64,000 bases of DNA, taken from JANTGF01 sp963750735. Lineage in GTDB: Bacteria > Bacteroidota > Bacteroidia > Bacteroidales > VadinHA17. Positions 1 through 8,112 of this stretch are shown in pieces (position 1 is the first letter of the stretch; every line of letters begins with the position of its first letter). The notes below the pieces were generated by a model. The model worked only from the letters and a program-made list of their open reading frames with translations, was not told where the DNA came from and did not search any database. The position numbers were made by a program, and so were the translations under genes. Location: contig CAVVRY010000011.1 of NCBI GenBank assembly GCA_963750735.1, forward strand, positions 1 to 64,000. Reading direction: 5' to 3'.

Positions 1-203
1 ATAGCGCATTTCGGAGCACTTTTTTATCAGCACGTTGCTACCGTTGAGTAAATATTATGTAGCTCAAATATACCACTTTCCGTGCTATGTTTTATGACCG
101 GCTGTTGTGGTAGTTATTCGAATTAACCGGGCACCTCACAAACAATTTAGAGAACAATTAATTATTCGAAGAAAATATATTTTTAAAAAAAACTTTAAAT
201 ATA

Positions 204-235
204 TTTGGTTAATAATATTAACTACTTTATATTTG
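204..235 (+). promoter_or_regulatory. Bacteroidota-type promoter of the 265-1150 operon
   Basis: A TTTG (-33-like) at 204-207 lies 20 bases before TATATTTG at 228-235, an exact match to the Bacteroidota -7 consensus TAnnTTTG. Transcription would start near 242, about 20 bases before the ATG at 265. The spacer holds the palindrome described separately, so a bound repressor would block polymerase. Confidence 0.6.
208..222. promoter_or_regulatory. Palindromic operator candidate, copy 1
   Basis: GTTAATAATATTAAC is a perfect 7-base palindrome around one central base, placed exactly between the -33 and -7 boxes. The same site recurs at 1168-1182, and similarity extends through the following YACTTWAT. 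The winged-helix regulator encoded at 866-1150 is the obvious candidate ligand, which would make the operon autoregulated. The site is seen directly; the binding is inferred. Confidence 0.55.
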
Positions 236-264
236 TACCAATAAATTCACTAACAATCTAAAAT

Positions 265-861
265 ATGGACGAAAAATCTTTAACACCAGAAGAAAGCTTT
301 ACTATAATTAATAAAGCTATTTCAAACTTTAAGATGAATTATAGGGAAGGTTCTAAATCCTTTCTCCTTTTTGGTTGGATATTTTTTCTTGCCAGCATTT
401 CTAATTTCATCATCATAAAAATTTTACTAAGCAAAGAAACATACCAATCAATGGGGCTATATAGTCTTGGTAATTGGCTAGTGTTTGCTATAATTGGATT
501 TATATTCATGTTTTTTATGATTCGTAAGGAAAATAGGGATAAGAAGGTATACAGTTATTTAGATGGTTATATCAAAAATCTTTGGACAGTAGCTGCGGCT
601 TCCTTCTTTATTGCAACATTACTTTGTATAAAACTGGAAATAAACCCACCACCAATCATGTTGTTAATTGCAGGTATTGCAACAACAACCACCGGGCTAC
701 TTATTAAGTTCAAACCTGTAATAATTGGAGGTATGTCATTTTATATATTCAGTATTGCTTCAACTTTTGTAACAAATGAATACATAGCATTAATTGTCGC
801 TGCGGCTATTATTTGTGGCTACCTTATACCAGGATACTTATTAAAATCAGCAAAAGAATAG
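265..861 (+). CDS. Membrane protein, unknown function, paired with a winged-helix regulator
   Basis: A 198-residue protein with about six hydrophobic segments (near residues 33-55, 66-87, 109-124, 130-147, 150-168 and 172-190) and no catalytic motif that I recognise. The hydrophilic N-terminus (MDEKSLTPEESFTIINKAI) has no signal peptide. Four bases separate its stop from the regulator gene, so the two are co-transcribed. Membrane protein plus HTH_34-type regulator is a common pairing in Bacteroidota, and I infer a sensor or accessory role. The start follows a short leader from a well-formed promoter. Confidence 0.75.
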   Translation: MDEKSLTPEESFTIINKAISNFKMNYREGSKSFLLFGWIFFLASISNFIIIKILLSKETYQSMGLYSLGNWLVFAIIGFIFMFFMIRKENRDKKVYSYLDGYIKNLWTVAAASFFIATLLCIKLEINPPPIMLLIAGIATTTTGLLIKFKPVIIGGMSFYIFSIASTFVTNEYIALIVAAAIICGYLIPGYLLKSAKE

Positions 862-865
862 TGAT

Positions 866-1150
866 ATGTACAAAGATTTAGATCCCCTTTTACACTCTCA
901 ATTACGGTTGGCAATTATTTCTATGCTTGTTGCTTCAGAGAAAGTTGAGTTTACGCATATAAAGGAAGAAACTAAAGCTGCTGCAGGTAATATCAGTATA
1001 CAAATTAAGAAACTACAGGAAGCGGGATATATTAAAGTTGAAAAAACGTTTAAAAATAATTACCCAAATACTATGATATCAATTACAAAGAAAGGAATAG
1101 CGGCATTTGAAGCCTACGTAAAAAGTCTAAAGAAATACATTAACCCCTAG
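866..1150 (+). CDS. Winged-helix (MarR/HTH_34-like) transcriptional regulator
   Basis: A 94-residue single-domain DNA-binding protein. The order is an N-terminal helix (DPLLHSQLRLAIISML), a helix-turn-helix (FTHIKEETKAAAGNISIQIKKL) and a wing (YIKVEKTF...TMISITKKGIAAFEAY), as in the HTH_34 / transcriptional-regulator PF13601 group. No ligand domain is fused, so any signal must come through the co-encoded membrane protein or a small molecule. The two matching palindromes (208-222 and 1168-1182) flank this operon and are its likely operators. Confidence 0.8.
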   Translation: MYKDLDPLLHSQLRLAIISMLVASEKVEFTHIKEETKAAAGNISIQIKKLQEAGYIKVEKTFKNNYPNTMISITKKGIAAFEAYVKSLKKYINP

Positions 1151-1167
1151 TTTTTTTTGCCAATATA

Positions 1168-1182
1168 GTTAATATTATTAAC
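1168..1182. promoter_or_regulatory. Palindromic operator candidate, copy 2
   Basis: GTTAATATTATTAAC is the reverse complement of copy 1 at 208-222 and differs only at the centre when read in the same direction. It is followed by CACTTAAT where copy 1 has TACTTTAT. It sits 17 bases before the transglutaminase-like start codon. A TTTG at 1156-1159 could be a -33 box, but I see no clear -7 box. It links the gene at 1200 to the same regulator. Confidence 0.5.
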
Positions 1183-1199
1183 CACTTAATAAATTAAAC

Positions 1200-2201
1200 A
1201 TGAAAACAACATTATCTATTTTATTGATTTCCATACTGATGGGAATTTGCAGTGCTCAACCAAGCATAAATGAATTTGATGCTTCATTGATGAAAAACAC
1301 TAATGATCCTGATGATACTACACTACTGGAATTCTATCGTCAATTTAGTTCATTTACCGATCCGGGAGAATATGAATATTTGTACGAGAACCTTCCAGAT
1401 TCATTACCAGAGCTTTGTAGCTTAATAAAATCCCAGTTTATTCATCCCTATGCTGAATTGCCCAATTATCGTGAACAAATCCCCAAAGAGAGATGGAATG
1501 AGTCATTTAACTATCCAACAGTTAAATCAGTCTTGGAGGGTCTTCTATCCTATGATTCAAGAGGTTTAGTAAAAGATCGGAAGCTGGAAGACCGATTAGT
1601 ACTGGGTTGCCGGGATTATGCTATTTTATTGACATCAATACTTAAATATCGTGGTATTCCGGCAAGGTCCCGTTATGGACATGCTAGCTATATAATACCT
1701 GGATTTCATGGGAGTCATGTTGTTTGTGAAGTATGGAATAAAAATGACAAGCGTTGGATGCTTGTGGATCCAGGCACGGGTATGATTGATTTTAGCAGAG
1801 AAAAATTTGATTATAGTAACGATGCTTGGCTACAACTGCAAAAAGGGGAAATAGATCCCAACCAATATGGCATTCCAGGCAAATACAGCGGAATAATTTC
1901 GATAGCAGCGAAAGTCTGCGGAGATTTGGCATCGATATTGGGTACCGAATATACAGTTTATCAATATCCACCAATATTGGATTACGCTTTTAAAAACGAT
2001 ATGCAATTAACAGTTGAACACATTGAAATACTAAACAGCATAAGTGAATTAATGAAGTCAATTGATGCTGACAATCTTTCGAAATTGCAGGATATTTATA
2101 ATAATACTCCTGAAATTCAAATTTCAAAAACATTTGAACTTGTTGCAACAAATGCTAAAAATAGCACCATAACCAAAGATTCTTCAATGAATAAACTTTA
2201 A
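1200..2201 (+). CDS. Secreted transglutaminase-like cysteine protease-fold protein
   Basis: A 333-residue protein with a Sec signal peptide (residues 1-19, hydrophobic core LSILLISILMG, cleavage near CSA-Q). The transglutaminase-like core shows the full triad: Cys137 in LGCRDYA, His173 in GSHVVCEVW and Asp190 in MLVDPG. Proteins with this core act as periplasmic peptidases or amidases or as inactive scaffolds; the intact triad favours an enzyme, substrate unknown. The C-terminal 100 residues are helical and unrecognised. The upstream palindrome suggests control by the regulator at 866. The reading frame continues past its stop into a formylglycine-generating-enzyme relic. Confidence 0.8.
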   Translation: MKTTLSILLISILMGICSAQPSINEFDASLMKNTNDPDDTTLLEFYRQFSSFTDPGEYEYLYENLPDSLPELCSLIKSQFIHPYAELPNYREQIPKERWNESFNYPTVKSVLEGLLSYDSRGLVKDRKLEDRLVLGCRDYAILLTSILKYRGIPARSRYGHASYIIPGFHGSHVVCEVWNKNDKRWMLVDPGTGMIDFSREKFDYSNDAWLQLQKGEIDPNQYGIPGKYSGIISIAAKVCGDLASILGTEYTVYQYPPILDYAFKNDMQLTVEHIEILNSISELMKSIDADNLSKLQDIYNNTPEIQISKTFELVATNAKNSTITKDSSMNKL

Positions 2202-2456
2202 AAACCATATAATAATTGTGATAAGGGTGAAAATAGGGAAAAGCCATTGGCTGTTGGTAGTTTTCCTCCAAATACAATTGGGTTATATGATATGCATGGA
2301 AATATTTGGGAGTGGTGTAACGATTGGTATAGTGAATATGACCTAGACGATAATCTGAATCCAAAATGGAGATGCAGGTCAGCTTATCGTGCAGGAGGTG
2401 ATCCACCAGGTGCTAGAGGTACGGGAATTAGTTTTCGATTAGTAAAATCTGAATAA
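2202..2456 (+). pseudogene. Remnant of a formylglycine-generating-enzyme (SUMF1/FGE-sulfatase) gene
   Basis: The stretch encodes VGSFPPNTIGLYDMHGNIWE, then EWCNDWY, RCRSAYR and SFRLVKSE, which are landmarks of the C-terminal half of FGE-sulfatase domains. The N-terminal half is missing, and the usual RVLRGGSW block between 'NPKW' and 'RCRSAYR' is deleted. It follows the stop of the transglutaminase gene in the same frame and has no ATG start or ribosome binding site at its head. I read it as a decayed 3' end, not a functional gene. Confidence 0.75.
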
Positions 2457-2529
2457 AAAATATAGGTTATTAACCCAATTAATAACATTGGGAAGATTAA
2501 TTAAACTCTTTTGTGAAGTGAAACAATTC

Positions 2530-2597
2530 AAAAGTGTTTAATACTAAAGGAACACTTTTTATTGCACCTGAGTGCAAAAGCGAGTGGAAAAACCACT
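2530..2597. other. Three consecutive hairpins in a gene-free spacer
   Basis: Within 70 bases there are three inverted repeats: AAAAGTGTT/AACACTTTT (2530-2538 with 2551-2559), TTGCAC/GTGCAA (2562-2567 with 2572-2577, 4-base loop) and AGTGG/CCACT (2583-2587 with 2593-2597). The first pairs end to end with T/A tails and could terminate transcription from either side, because the flanking genes converge here. A small structured RNA is an alternative. Confidence 0.4.
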
Positions 2598-2674
2598 TAG
2601 GCGCCAATGAAATATATGCCGGTTGGTGGTAGTGATAAATGCTTTGGTCAGTCCTGTGTATAATATGATCTCAA

Positions 2675-4429
2675 CTAAGCACTTTTGGCTTTTATGCTAC
2701 CGTAGAAGGCATGGTTTTCTCCCTTTTCTAATGCCCAACTCGCATTTCCGTAATCAAAGTGCCAGTACTCTTTTATGTCAACTACAAAATCTTCTTCTTC
2801 AAATAGATTAATCAGCAGTTTCCTATTCATTCTGGCTTGAGATGGAATAAATGGATGGTATGGGTAGCATTTATCATCAAGGGTAATTTGTAGCCCGTCA
2901 TTCGTTCCGAAATCCATAACCCTGTCAGTCCGCAAATCATATATTAGGGCATCTACAGCCCCTCCGGTTGAATGCATTGATTTCATTGTGGGGGCAATAA
3001 AATATGAAACCAGCTCCTTAATTTCTTCTATTTGCTTATTTGGAAACTCTTTTTGTAAAGAACCAACCTTATCTTCCCATAATAGTCGTTGATGTTCAAA
3101 AGATCTCCATACTGACCGAATGATGAGTTTTTTATCTTGCTTGTCTAAAATTTTGCTTATTCGTCCTATTTTATCAAAAACATCTTCTCTAACCATATAG
3201 TTGTAATCTTTTTTAATTGATGGTTCGAATACTAGATTAAATCCAGATTCTTTTAAACTGATTAATCGAGAATTGTTTTCTTTTATTGCAATGGTTGGAA
3301 GAAGCTGTTTGTGCTTGCGGTAGTGTAGTTCAACCATTTCGCAATATTCTTGAGCATTCATAAATTCGGCTGTTTTTTTAATTACATATGGAGATGTCAT
3401 TGCCGTGAGCAAAGCGCCGTAATTCAAATCAAATTCCAATTCGATTCCTACCTTTAATTCTGGCTTCCTGGTATTGACAATAATATGGTCACTGCTTGCC
3501 CCCAGGATCTCAATATTCGATCTGGGCGTCAATCCTGAAACTAAAACATCCTGAAGTCCTACATCCAATATAGCTCTATTTATTTGACCTTGATCTTGAA
3601 ACTCAGGAATATTCCCGAATGCATCCTGCGAGACCTCTCCATAAGGAAGTGAAGGTTTCATTTTTGATTCAATAACTTCTGCAATAAGTGTAAACGCATC
3701 AGTAAAAAGTCCCGGGATTGGTTTTCTGTGGAGGGTTTCACATCCCAAATAGATGGACTCACCTATTCGTAGGTTATTGATGCTACCGGTATCATTTGTA
3801 GACATGAACCAGTCATAATTAGCCGAATTTCCACCAGAAATATATGCTAATTTCAGTCCAAACCGCTCATCAACATCTCTTGCGATTTCAGACAGGTGAT
3901 CCATCTTTTCTTTATCAGGTGTAATTCCTCCAAAACAGGCCAGATTTGTTCCTAAACCAACCAGTTCAATCCCTTCCAGCTCCAATACCTTTTTAATTGT
4001 ACCATCTAAATCCAATGGCATTAAGCCCTCTCTTAAATCTCCCAACTCCAGCATTAAGATAATTTTATGCATGGATTTACTTTCGATTGCAAACCTTGAA
4101 AGTCTTCTAATTACAGAAAGCTCAGTATTAAGGCTTATATCTGTATATTTTACAACTTCTTCGACTTGGCTTAGGTTGGGTGTGCGCAACAGAAGAAATT
4201 GGGCCTGGACACCAGCATTGCGCATCCTCTTAATATTGCTTATCCTTGAATCAGCAAGGATATTTATTCCACTTTTGACTAATGTGTTAGCAATATCAGG
4301 ATCCCCACAAACTGCTTTTGTAACCCCAATAACATCAATGCCCTTTGAACCATAAAGTTCCTTCAAAGTTTTGGCGTTGTGGGAAATTTTCCCAAGATCT
4401 ATCTCTATTCTTGGGGTTAGTCTGCCCAA
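2675..4429 (-). CDS. Amino-acid racemase (Alr/OrR type) fused to a VanX-like D,D-dipeptidase
   Basis: 584 residues. Residues 1-360 are a PLP alanine/ornithine-racemase domain: the Schiff-base lysine is K38 in VIGVTKAVCG, followed by an AR barrel (SGGNSANYDW, LRIGESIYLG). Residues ~385-584 are a VanX/peptidase M15D domain with the zinc site SxHxxGxAxD (H486, D493) and ExxH (E554, H557 in EYWHF). The 7-residue H-D and 3-residue E-H spacings match VanX. Fusion suggests release and racemisation of D-amino acids from D-containing dipeptides, for example in peptidoglycan recycling. Its start overlaps the DUF1611 gene by 13 bases, so the two are translationally coupled. Both active sites look intact; substrate specificity is not visible. 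Confidence 0.85.
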   Translation of the reverse strand: MGRLTPRIEIDLGKISHNAKTLKELYGSKGIDVIGVTKAVCGDPDIANTLVKSGINILADSRISNIKRMRNAGVQAQFLLLRTPNLSQVEEVVKYTDISLNTELSVIRRLSRFAIESKSMHKIILMLELGDLREGLMPLDLDGTIKKVLELEGIELVGLGTNLACFGGITPDKEKMDHLSEIARDVDERFGLKLAYISGGNSANYDWFMSTNDTGSINNLRIGESIYLGCETLHRKPIPGLFTDAFTLIAEVIESKMKPSLPYGEVSQDAFGNIPEFQDQGQINRAILDVGLQDVLVSGLTPRSNIEILGASSDHIIVNTRKPELKVGIELEFDLNYGALLTAMTSPYVIKKTAEFMNAQEYCEMVELHYRKHKQLLPTIAIKENNSRLISLKESGFNLVFEPSIKKDYNYMVREDVFDKIGRISKILDKQDKKLIIRSVWRSFEHQRLLWEDKVGSLQKEFPNKQIEEIKELVSYFIAPTMKSMHSTGGAVDALIYDLRTDRVMDFGTNDGLQITLDDKCYPYHPFIPSQARMNRKLLINLFEEEDFVVDIKEYWHFDYGNASWALEKGENHAFYGSIKAKSA

Positions 4430-5499
4430 ACCGTTTGTTTTTGTAATTCCGGGAATACCTCGAATAACTTATTAATCAATTTATCACAACCATGCTTTAA
4501 AACGTCAGTAGTAGGTAATTCATATTTGTATTCATACTCCATTATTGTTGATTCTAATTCTTCATCGGTCATATCTTCATGATTAATTGTGATGGCAATC
4601 ACCTTTGATTTAGAAAATACTTCGATTAATTCGATCTCACTTTCAAGGGTTGGCATAGGTATGCTGGAATAATCGCAATGATTTTTTCTTTTTGGTGGAT
4701 GTTGGAGAATAATTGCATTCGGCATCGCACCTCTTAATATAGCGCTGGATGATGTAAAGGCAGGATGGCTCAAAGCACCTTGCCCTTCAACGACTATGAT
4801 GTCCGGATTGTCTGTTTTATAGGCGTCTAGAATCGCATTTTCCACTTCGCCGGTTGCAAAACCAGAAGTTAAAACATCTATGGCAAGACCATACTTTGAA
4901 CCCTGGAGAATACCGGTTTGTCCTGTTGCTATAAATGCAGCTTTCAGTCCCTCTTTTCTTAAAGCATCAACCAGATTTACAGTGGTTGTTCGTTTTCCAA
5001 CAGCACAATCTGTTCCAAATACAGTTATTACGGGAACTTTGACTTTTTTGATTTGTCCTGTAAAAATATGCAGGTCTTTGCGAGGTGGAGGTTTTCTGAT
5101 ATCATAAATCCTTACTCCATATTCACTGGCTTTTTGCTTGTATTCCTCATCATCAGTGAAGAATTCCGGTAAGCCGTTTACAATGTGCATTCCTTTTTTC
5201 ATAGCATTGAAAATGATCTCTTTCTGCTCATCGTCAAGAAATGAAGCAAGAGGAGCTATTCCATAGATGAAATACTCCGGTACAAGTCTCAACCTATTAA
5301 TTGCATCATCAATATTCAGGAAAATAGGTATCCCTGTTTTTTCGCCATCAAGATATTCTCCTGCGTCAAGTCCGGCCTTTGTACTATCTATGATGCCAAG
5401 GATATTATATTTTTCAGAGTGCCTGGCTAGCCCATTTGCAACTTTTCCGTCTAATTTTCCAAATTCATTTTCACTATATACCAGTGCGTTTGATTTCAT
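4417..5499 (-). CDS. DUF1611 family protein (DgcN-like)
   Basis: 360 residues from the ATG at 5499; an open frame upstream to 5586 lacks the family's N-terminal features. The N-terminal Rossmann-like domain (KSNALVYSENEFG...) is followed by a P-loop domain with GTDCAVGKRT at about 162-171. Members of this family have been reported as D-glutamate N-acetyltransferase (DgcN) and frequently neighbour amino-acid epimerases. Here the partner is a racemase/D,D-dipeptidase fusion, which supports a role in D-amino-acid turnover. Acyl acceptor specificity cannot be read from sequence. It is coupled to the downstream gene by overlap. Confidence 0.8.
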   Translation of the reverse strand: MKSNALVYSENEFGKLDGKVANGLARHSEKYNILGIIDSTKAGLDAGEYLDGEKTGIPIFLNIDDAINRLRLVPEYFIYGIAPLASFLDDEQKEIIFNAMKKGMHIVNGLPEFFTDDEEYKQKASEYGVRIYDIRKPPPRKDLHIFTGQIKKVKVPVITVFGTDCAVGKRTTTVNLVDALRKEGLKAAFIATGQTGILQGSKYGLAIDVLTSGFATGEVENAILDAYKTDNPDIIVVEGQGALSHPAFTSSSAILRGAMPNAIILQHPPKRKNHCDYSSIPMPTLESEIELIEVFSKSKVIAITINHEDMTDEELESTIMEYEYKYELPTTDVLKHGCDKLINKLFEVFPELQKQTVWAD

Positions 5500-5625
5500 A
5501 CTTTTTTCTTTAGTTAATAAATTGGTATTCTTTTTTGAATACATATTCCAATTAGTTTTTTCCTCGATTAAGAGTTGTGATAGCAATGTATTTATTGGAG
5601 AAGCTAATTAACTTATTGCGTTACT

Positions 5626-5973
5626 TTAGCTTACTTCTTCATATCCGCTTTTAATAAAAGTGGAAAGCATTTTGAACTTCTCGTTTGCTTTTATCGTGTT
5701 ACGAGAGTGGGCAGGAATGATAATGGATTGACCCGTTTCAAGTGAAATAGATTTGTCATCAATTACAACTTCAGCATTGCCCTCAATGATCTGAATAAAG
5801 GTTTCAAAGGGCGAAGTTTTTCCACATAACAGTTCACCTGAATCAAATGATACGGCACTGATATTTCCAGTTAATTTTTTAATAATTGACTTGATCACTA
5901 CTGAATTAGGGATGTATTCTATAACCTCAGCTATGTTAAATGCTTTGGATCTTGCAACTTCAGTTTTTACCAT
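5626..5973 (-). CDS. Small cupin-domain protein
   Basis: A 115-residue single-domain cupin: the conserved core runs from GELLCGKTSPFETFIQIIEG through LETGQSIIIPAHSRNTIKA. The classical HxH metal ligands of motif 1 are not obvious (TSPFETF), so metal binding may be lost or altered; His in 'PAHSRN' remains. Such proteins bind small ligands or sense oxygen or redox state. It lies 126 bases upstream of the DUF1611 gene on the same strand, so it may belong to that operon. Confidence 0.75.
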   Translation of the reverse strand: MVKTEVARSKAFNIAEVIEYIPNSVVIKSIIKKLTGNISAVSFDSGELLCGKTSPFETFIQIIEGNAEVVIDDKSISLETGQSIIIPAHSRNTIKANEKFKMLSTFIKSGYEEVS

Positions 5974-5996
5974 TGTGTATACTCTAATAGAGTGAT

Positions 5997-6119
5997 TTAT
6001 TGTAAACTAATTTTCCCTTTTTCTTTGCGTTTTTCTACTTTGGCGGCCCTCTTTTCTTTCAGGCTTTTTAAGGGTGTCTTTTTGCCTGATTTTGCTTTGC
6101 CTTCTTTTTCTTTTGACAT
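5997..6119 (-). CDS. 40-residue lysine-rich small protein
   Basis: A short gene beginning MSKEKEGKAKSGKKTPL and ending RKEKGKISLQ, with TAA stop at 5997-5999. About 40% of residues are Lys or Arg, there is no hydrophobic segment, and it lies 23 bases upstream of the cupin start on the same strand. Composition and length resemble the very basic small proteins of Bacteroidota that may bind nucleic acid or ribosomes; I cannot assign a function. ATG context on the minus strand is A-rich. Lys-rich low-complexity open frames can arise by chance in AT-rich DNA, which limits confidence. Confidence 0.55.
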   Translation of the reverse strand: MSKEKEGKAKSGKKTPLKSLKEKRAAKVEKRKEKGKISLQ

Positions 6120-6302
6120 TTTGCTTAATTCATAATTTAGATTTTGACTGAAACGTAATTAATCATAAACAAAAAGGAGAATACAGAGTGATTAAATTCA
6201 GAAAAGCGTTCGGGACTTTAAGGGAAGTCTTCGAAATGCGATCATTAAAAAGAACAATACCGCAATTCTAATTTATTTTAGCCTAGATAATCAATTACGC
6301 TA

Positions 6303-6310
6303 CAAAAGTA
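6303..6310 (-). promoter_or_regulatory. Possible -7 box for the 6119-2675 genes
   Basis: CAAAAGTA on the plus strand reads TACTTTTG on the minus strand, an exact TAnnTTTG match. It would start transcription about 175 bases before the small basic gene. No clear -33 box lies at the expected distance, so this is only a candidate. Confidence 0.3.
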
Positions 6311-6362
6311 GAGTTATTAAATATTCAAAGTATTACACAATTATTAAAAAACCTTACATAAA

Positions 6363-6923
6363 TCACATGTTTTCAAGATTTTTCATGCGCTTTTGCTTCA
6401 GCTGCTTATAGTAAGATGGAGTAAGACCGGTGATTTTCTTGAACTGGTTGGATAAATGTGCAACGCTGCTATAATGTAGTTTGTAGGAAATTTCTGTAAG
6501 ATTCAATTCGTCATATAATAACAATTCTTTTACCTTTTCAATTTTGTTGATGATAATGAATTGCTGTATTGTAATACCCTTTACTTCCGAAAATGTGTTA
6601 GCCAGATAGGTATAATCATAATCTAATTTTTCACTTATATAATCAGAATAATTCACATCAGGTAATTCATCAGTATAGTGGATCATTTCTGTAATCACAT
6701 TTTTTATTTTCTCAATCAGAATACTTTTTTTATTATCCAGCAACTCCAGACCTGACCTGAGCAAATTGTTTTTTAACTTTTCCCATAGTTCATCATTAAT
6801 GTTCTCATAGGTTTCTACCATACCAAGATCTATCGTCTTATATAGTATACCAAGTTTCTCAAGCTCCGCCTTTACCATCAACTTGCATCGAAGGCTCACC
6901 ATATATTTGATATAAATTTTCAT
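6363..6923 (-). CDS. AraC-family transcriptional regulator
   Basis: 186 residues. The C-terminal ~100 residues form a two-HTH AraC domain: HTH1 around YLANTFSEVKGITIQQFII, then the hallmark LTEISYKLHYSSVAHLSNQF and the closing KKITGLTPSYYKQ. The N-terminal ~80 residues (MKIYIKYMVSLRCKLMVKAE) are a short domain common in Bacteroidota AraC proteins, not a cupin sensor. It may control the D-amino-acid genes downstream or the CorA genes upstream; the sequence does not decide. Confidence 0.85.
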   Translation of the reverse strand: MKIYIKYMVSLRCKLMVKAELEKLGILYKTIDLGMVETYENINDELWEKLKNNLLRSGLELLDNKKSILIEKIKNVITEMIHYTDELPDVNYSDYISEKLDYDYTYLANTFSEVKGITIQQFIIINKIEKVKELLLYDELNLTEISYKLHYSSVAHLSNQFKKITGLTPSYYKQLKQKRMKNLENM

Positions 6924-7109
6924 AGACTATTTATGCTTGTTGTTCATTACCGCCAATGGTAAATATAAAAATACTAGCCATTTACGGGTGTAGAAGTTTT
7001 TAATTTACTACTATATATTATGAGAGCTACAATGTTCATATCTACCATTATTTCGATTGTTATTTTTTGCATTGTTGGCTGTAGTATTTATTATCGTTTT
7101 GATATAATC

Positions 7110-8063
7110 TTAGAACCATTTCCTTTTTTTAAAATATATTAATGGGATGATAAAACTTAGTAATAAAAATAGGGCTATTATTGGATAGCCGAATACCCAT
7201 TCAAGTTCTGGCATATGTTTAAAATTCATTCCATATATGCCCACAATCAAAGTAGGTAATGAAATACATACTGTAATTATTGTCAGGATTTTAAAGATCT
7301 TATTTTGTTCTAATTCTATTTTACTATTAATGTTCCCATTCAAGTCATCTAATCTGTTAAAATTGTATTGTAAATAATCTCCTATTACATTAAGGTCATC
7401 TATCTCTTCATTTATCTTGGTGGATGAATTGTCCTTATTTTTATCACTCTTTTTCAACAGAAGAAGAATTCTTTGAAACTCTGAAAGAGATTCCCTTATG
7501 AGTAGATTATTAAACCTTAATTCTGCAATGTAATCCAAGTCATTTTCCTTGAACTGTTTCGATTTGAGTGTCTTTTGGAAAAGGTCTTTTATTTTTTTTG
7601 AAATCAATTCGACAATATCTGCGTAGTAATCTGAGATTACCCCGATTTGAAAAAGAAAAAGTTGATGATAAGAGACAAATCTTGTATTCTCAAAACTATA
7701 TATAAATTGTGTTAATTTATTTAAACTATCTTCTATGTCAGGTGAAAGAAATGTAAATACAATATCATTTTTAATTAAAATATAAATATCCTTCTCCTCA
7801 AAAGAATTATTTATTGAATAATTTGGAATAGTAAAATTTAAGGATAACTGGTCAGCTGATTCAATATAATGTGAACTTATTTCTATATCCTCTCTTTTAC
7901 TAAAAGAGGTTAAATCAAGTCCAAACTTTTGAGAAATTGCTTCTAAATCTGAACTATTGAAACCAATAAATCGAATACTGAATATTTTGTTTGGTAAATA
8001 TTCGATTTCATCAATGGATTTATATCTTTTTATATTATTATTTTTGTAATAGATTTCAATCAT
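7110..8063 (-). CDS. corA: CorA-family divalent cation channel/transporter (1)
   Basis: 317 residues with the CorA layout: a cytosolic alpha/beta domain, a long helix (residues ~150-255) and two C-terminal transmembrane helices (about 262-280 and 293-310). The signature GMN is at 278-280 in IYGMNF, and the tail FKKRKWF is basic as expected. CorA proteins carry Mg2+, Co2+ or Ni2+ down the membrane potential. A second CorA gene lies 49 bases upstream on the same strand, so they are probably one transcript. The two differ greatly in sequence, so this is not a recent duplication. Confidence 0.9.
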   Translation of the reverse strand: MIEIYYKNNNIKRYKSIDEIEYLPNKIFSIRFIGFNSSDLEAISQKFGLDLTSFSKREDIEISSHYIESADQLSLNFTIPNYSINNSFEEKDIYILIKNDIVFTFLSPDIEDSLNKLTQFIYSFENTRFVSYHQLFLFQIGVISDYYADIVELISKKIKDLFQKTLKSKQFKENDLDYIAELRFNNLLIRESLSEFQRILLLLKKSDKNKDNSSTKINEEIDDLNVIGDYLQYNFNRLDDLNGNINSKIELEQNKIFKILTIITVCISLPTLIVGIYGMNFKHMPELEWVFGYPIIALFLLLSFIIPLIYFKKRKWF

Positions 8064-8112
8064 TTTCTCTCTTGGTTTATATTACAGACAACGTTTTTGT
8101 ATTTAGTGGTTC

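Noticed and set aside
93..109. TATGACCGGnTGTTGTG also at 15632-15648
   Set aside because: A 17-base match with one mismatch is expected by chance several times in 64 kb; no flanking similarity was seen.
2675..4429. Vancomycin-resistance VanX interpretation
   Set aside because: No D-Ala-D-Lac ligase, VanH or VanRS genes are nearby, and the domain is fused to a racemase.
7020..7142. Plus-strand 40-residue frame with a lipobox-like GCS
   Set aside because: It overlaps the 3' end of the minus-strand CorA gene, has no ribosome binding site and no recognisable mature part.
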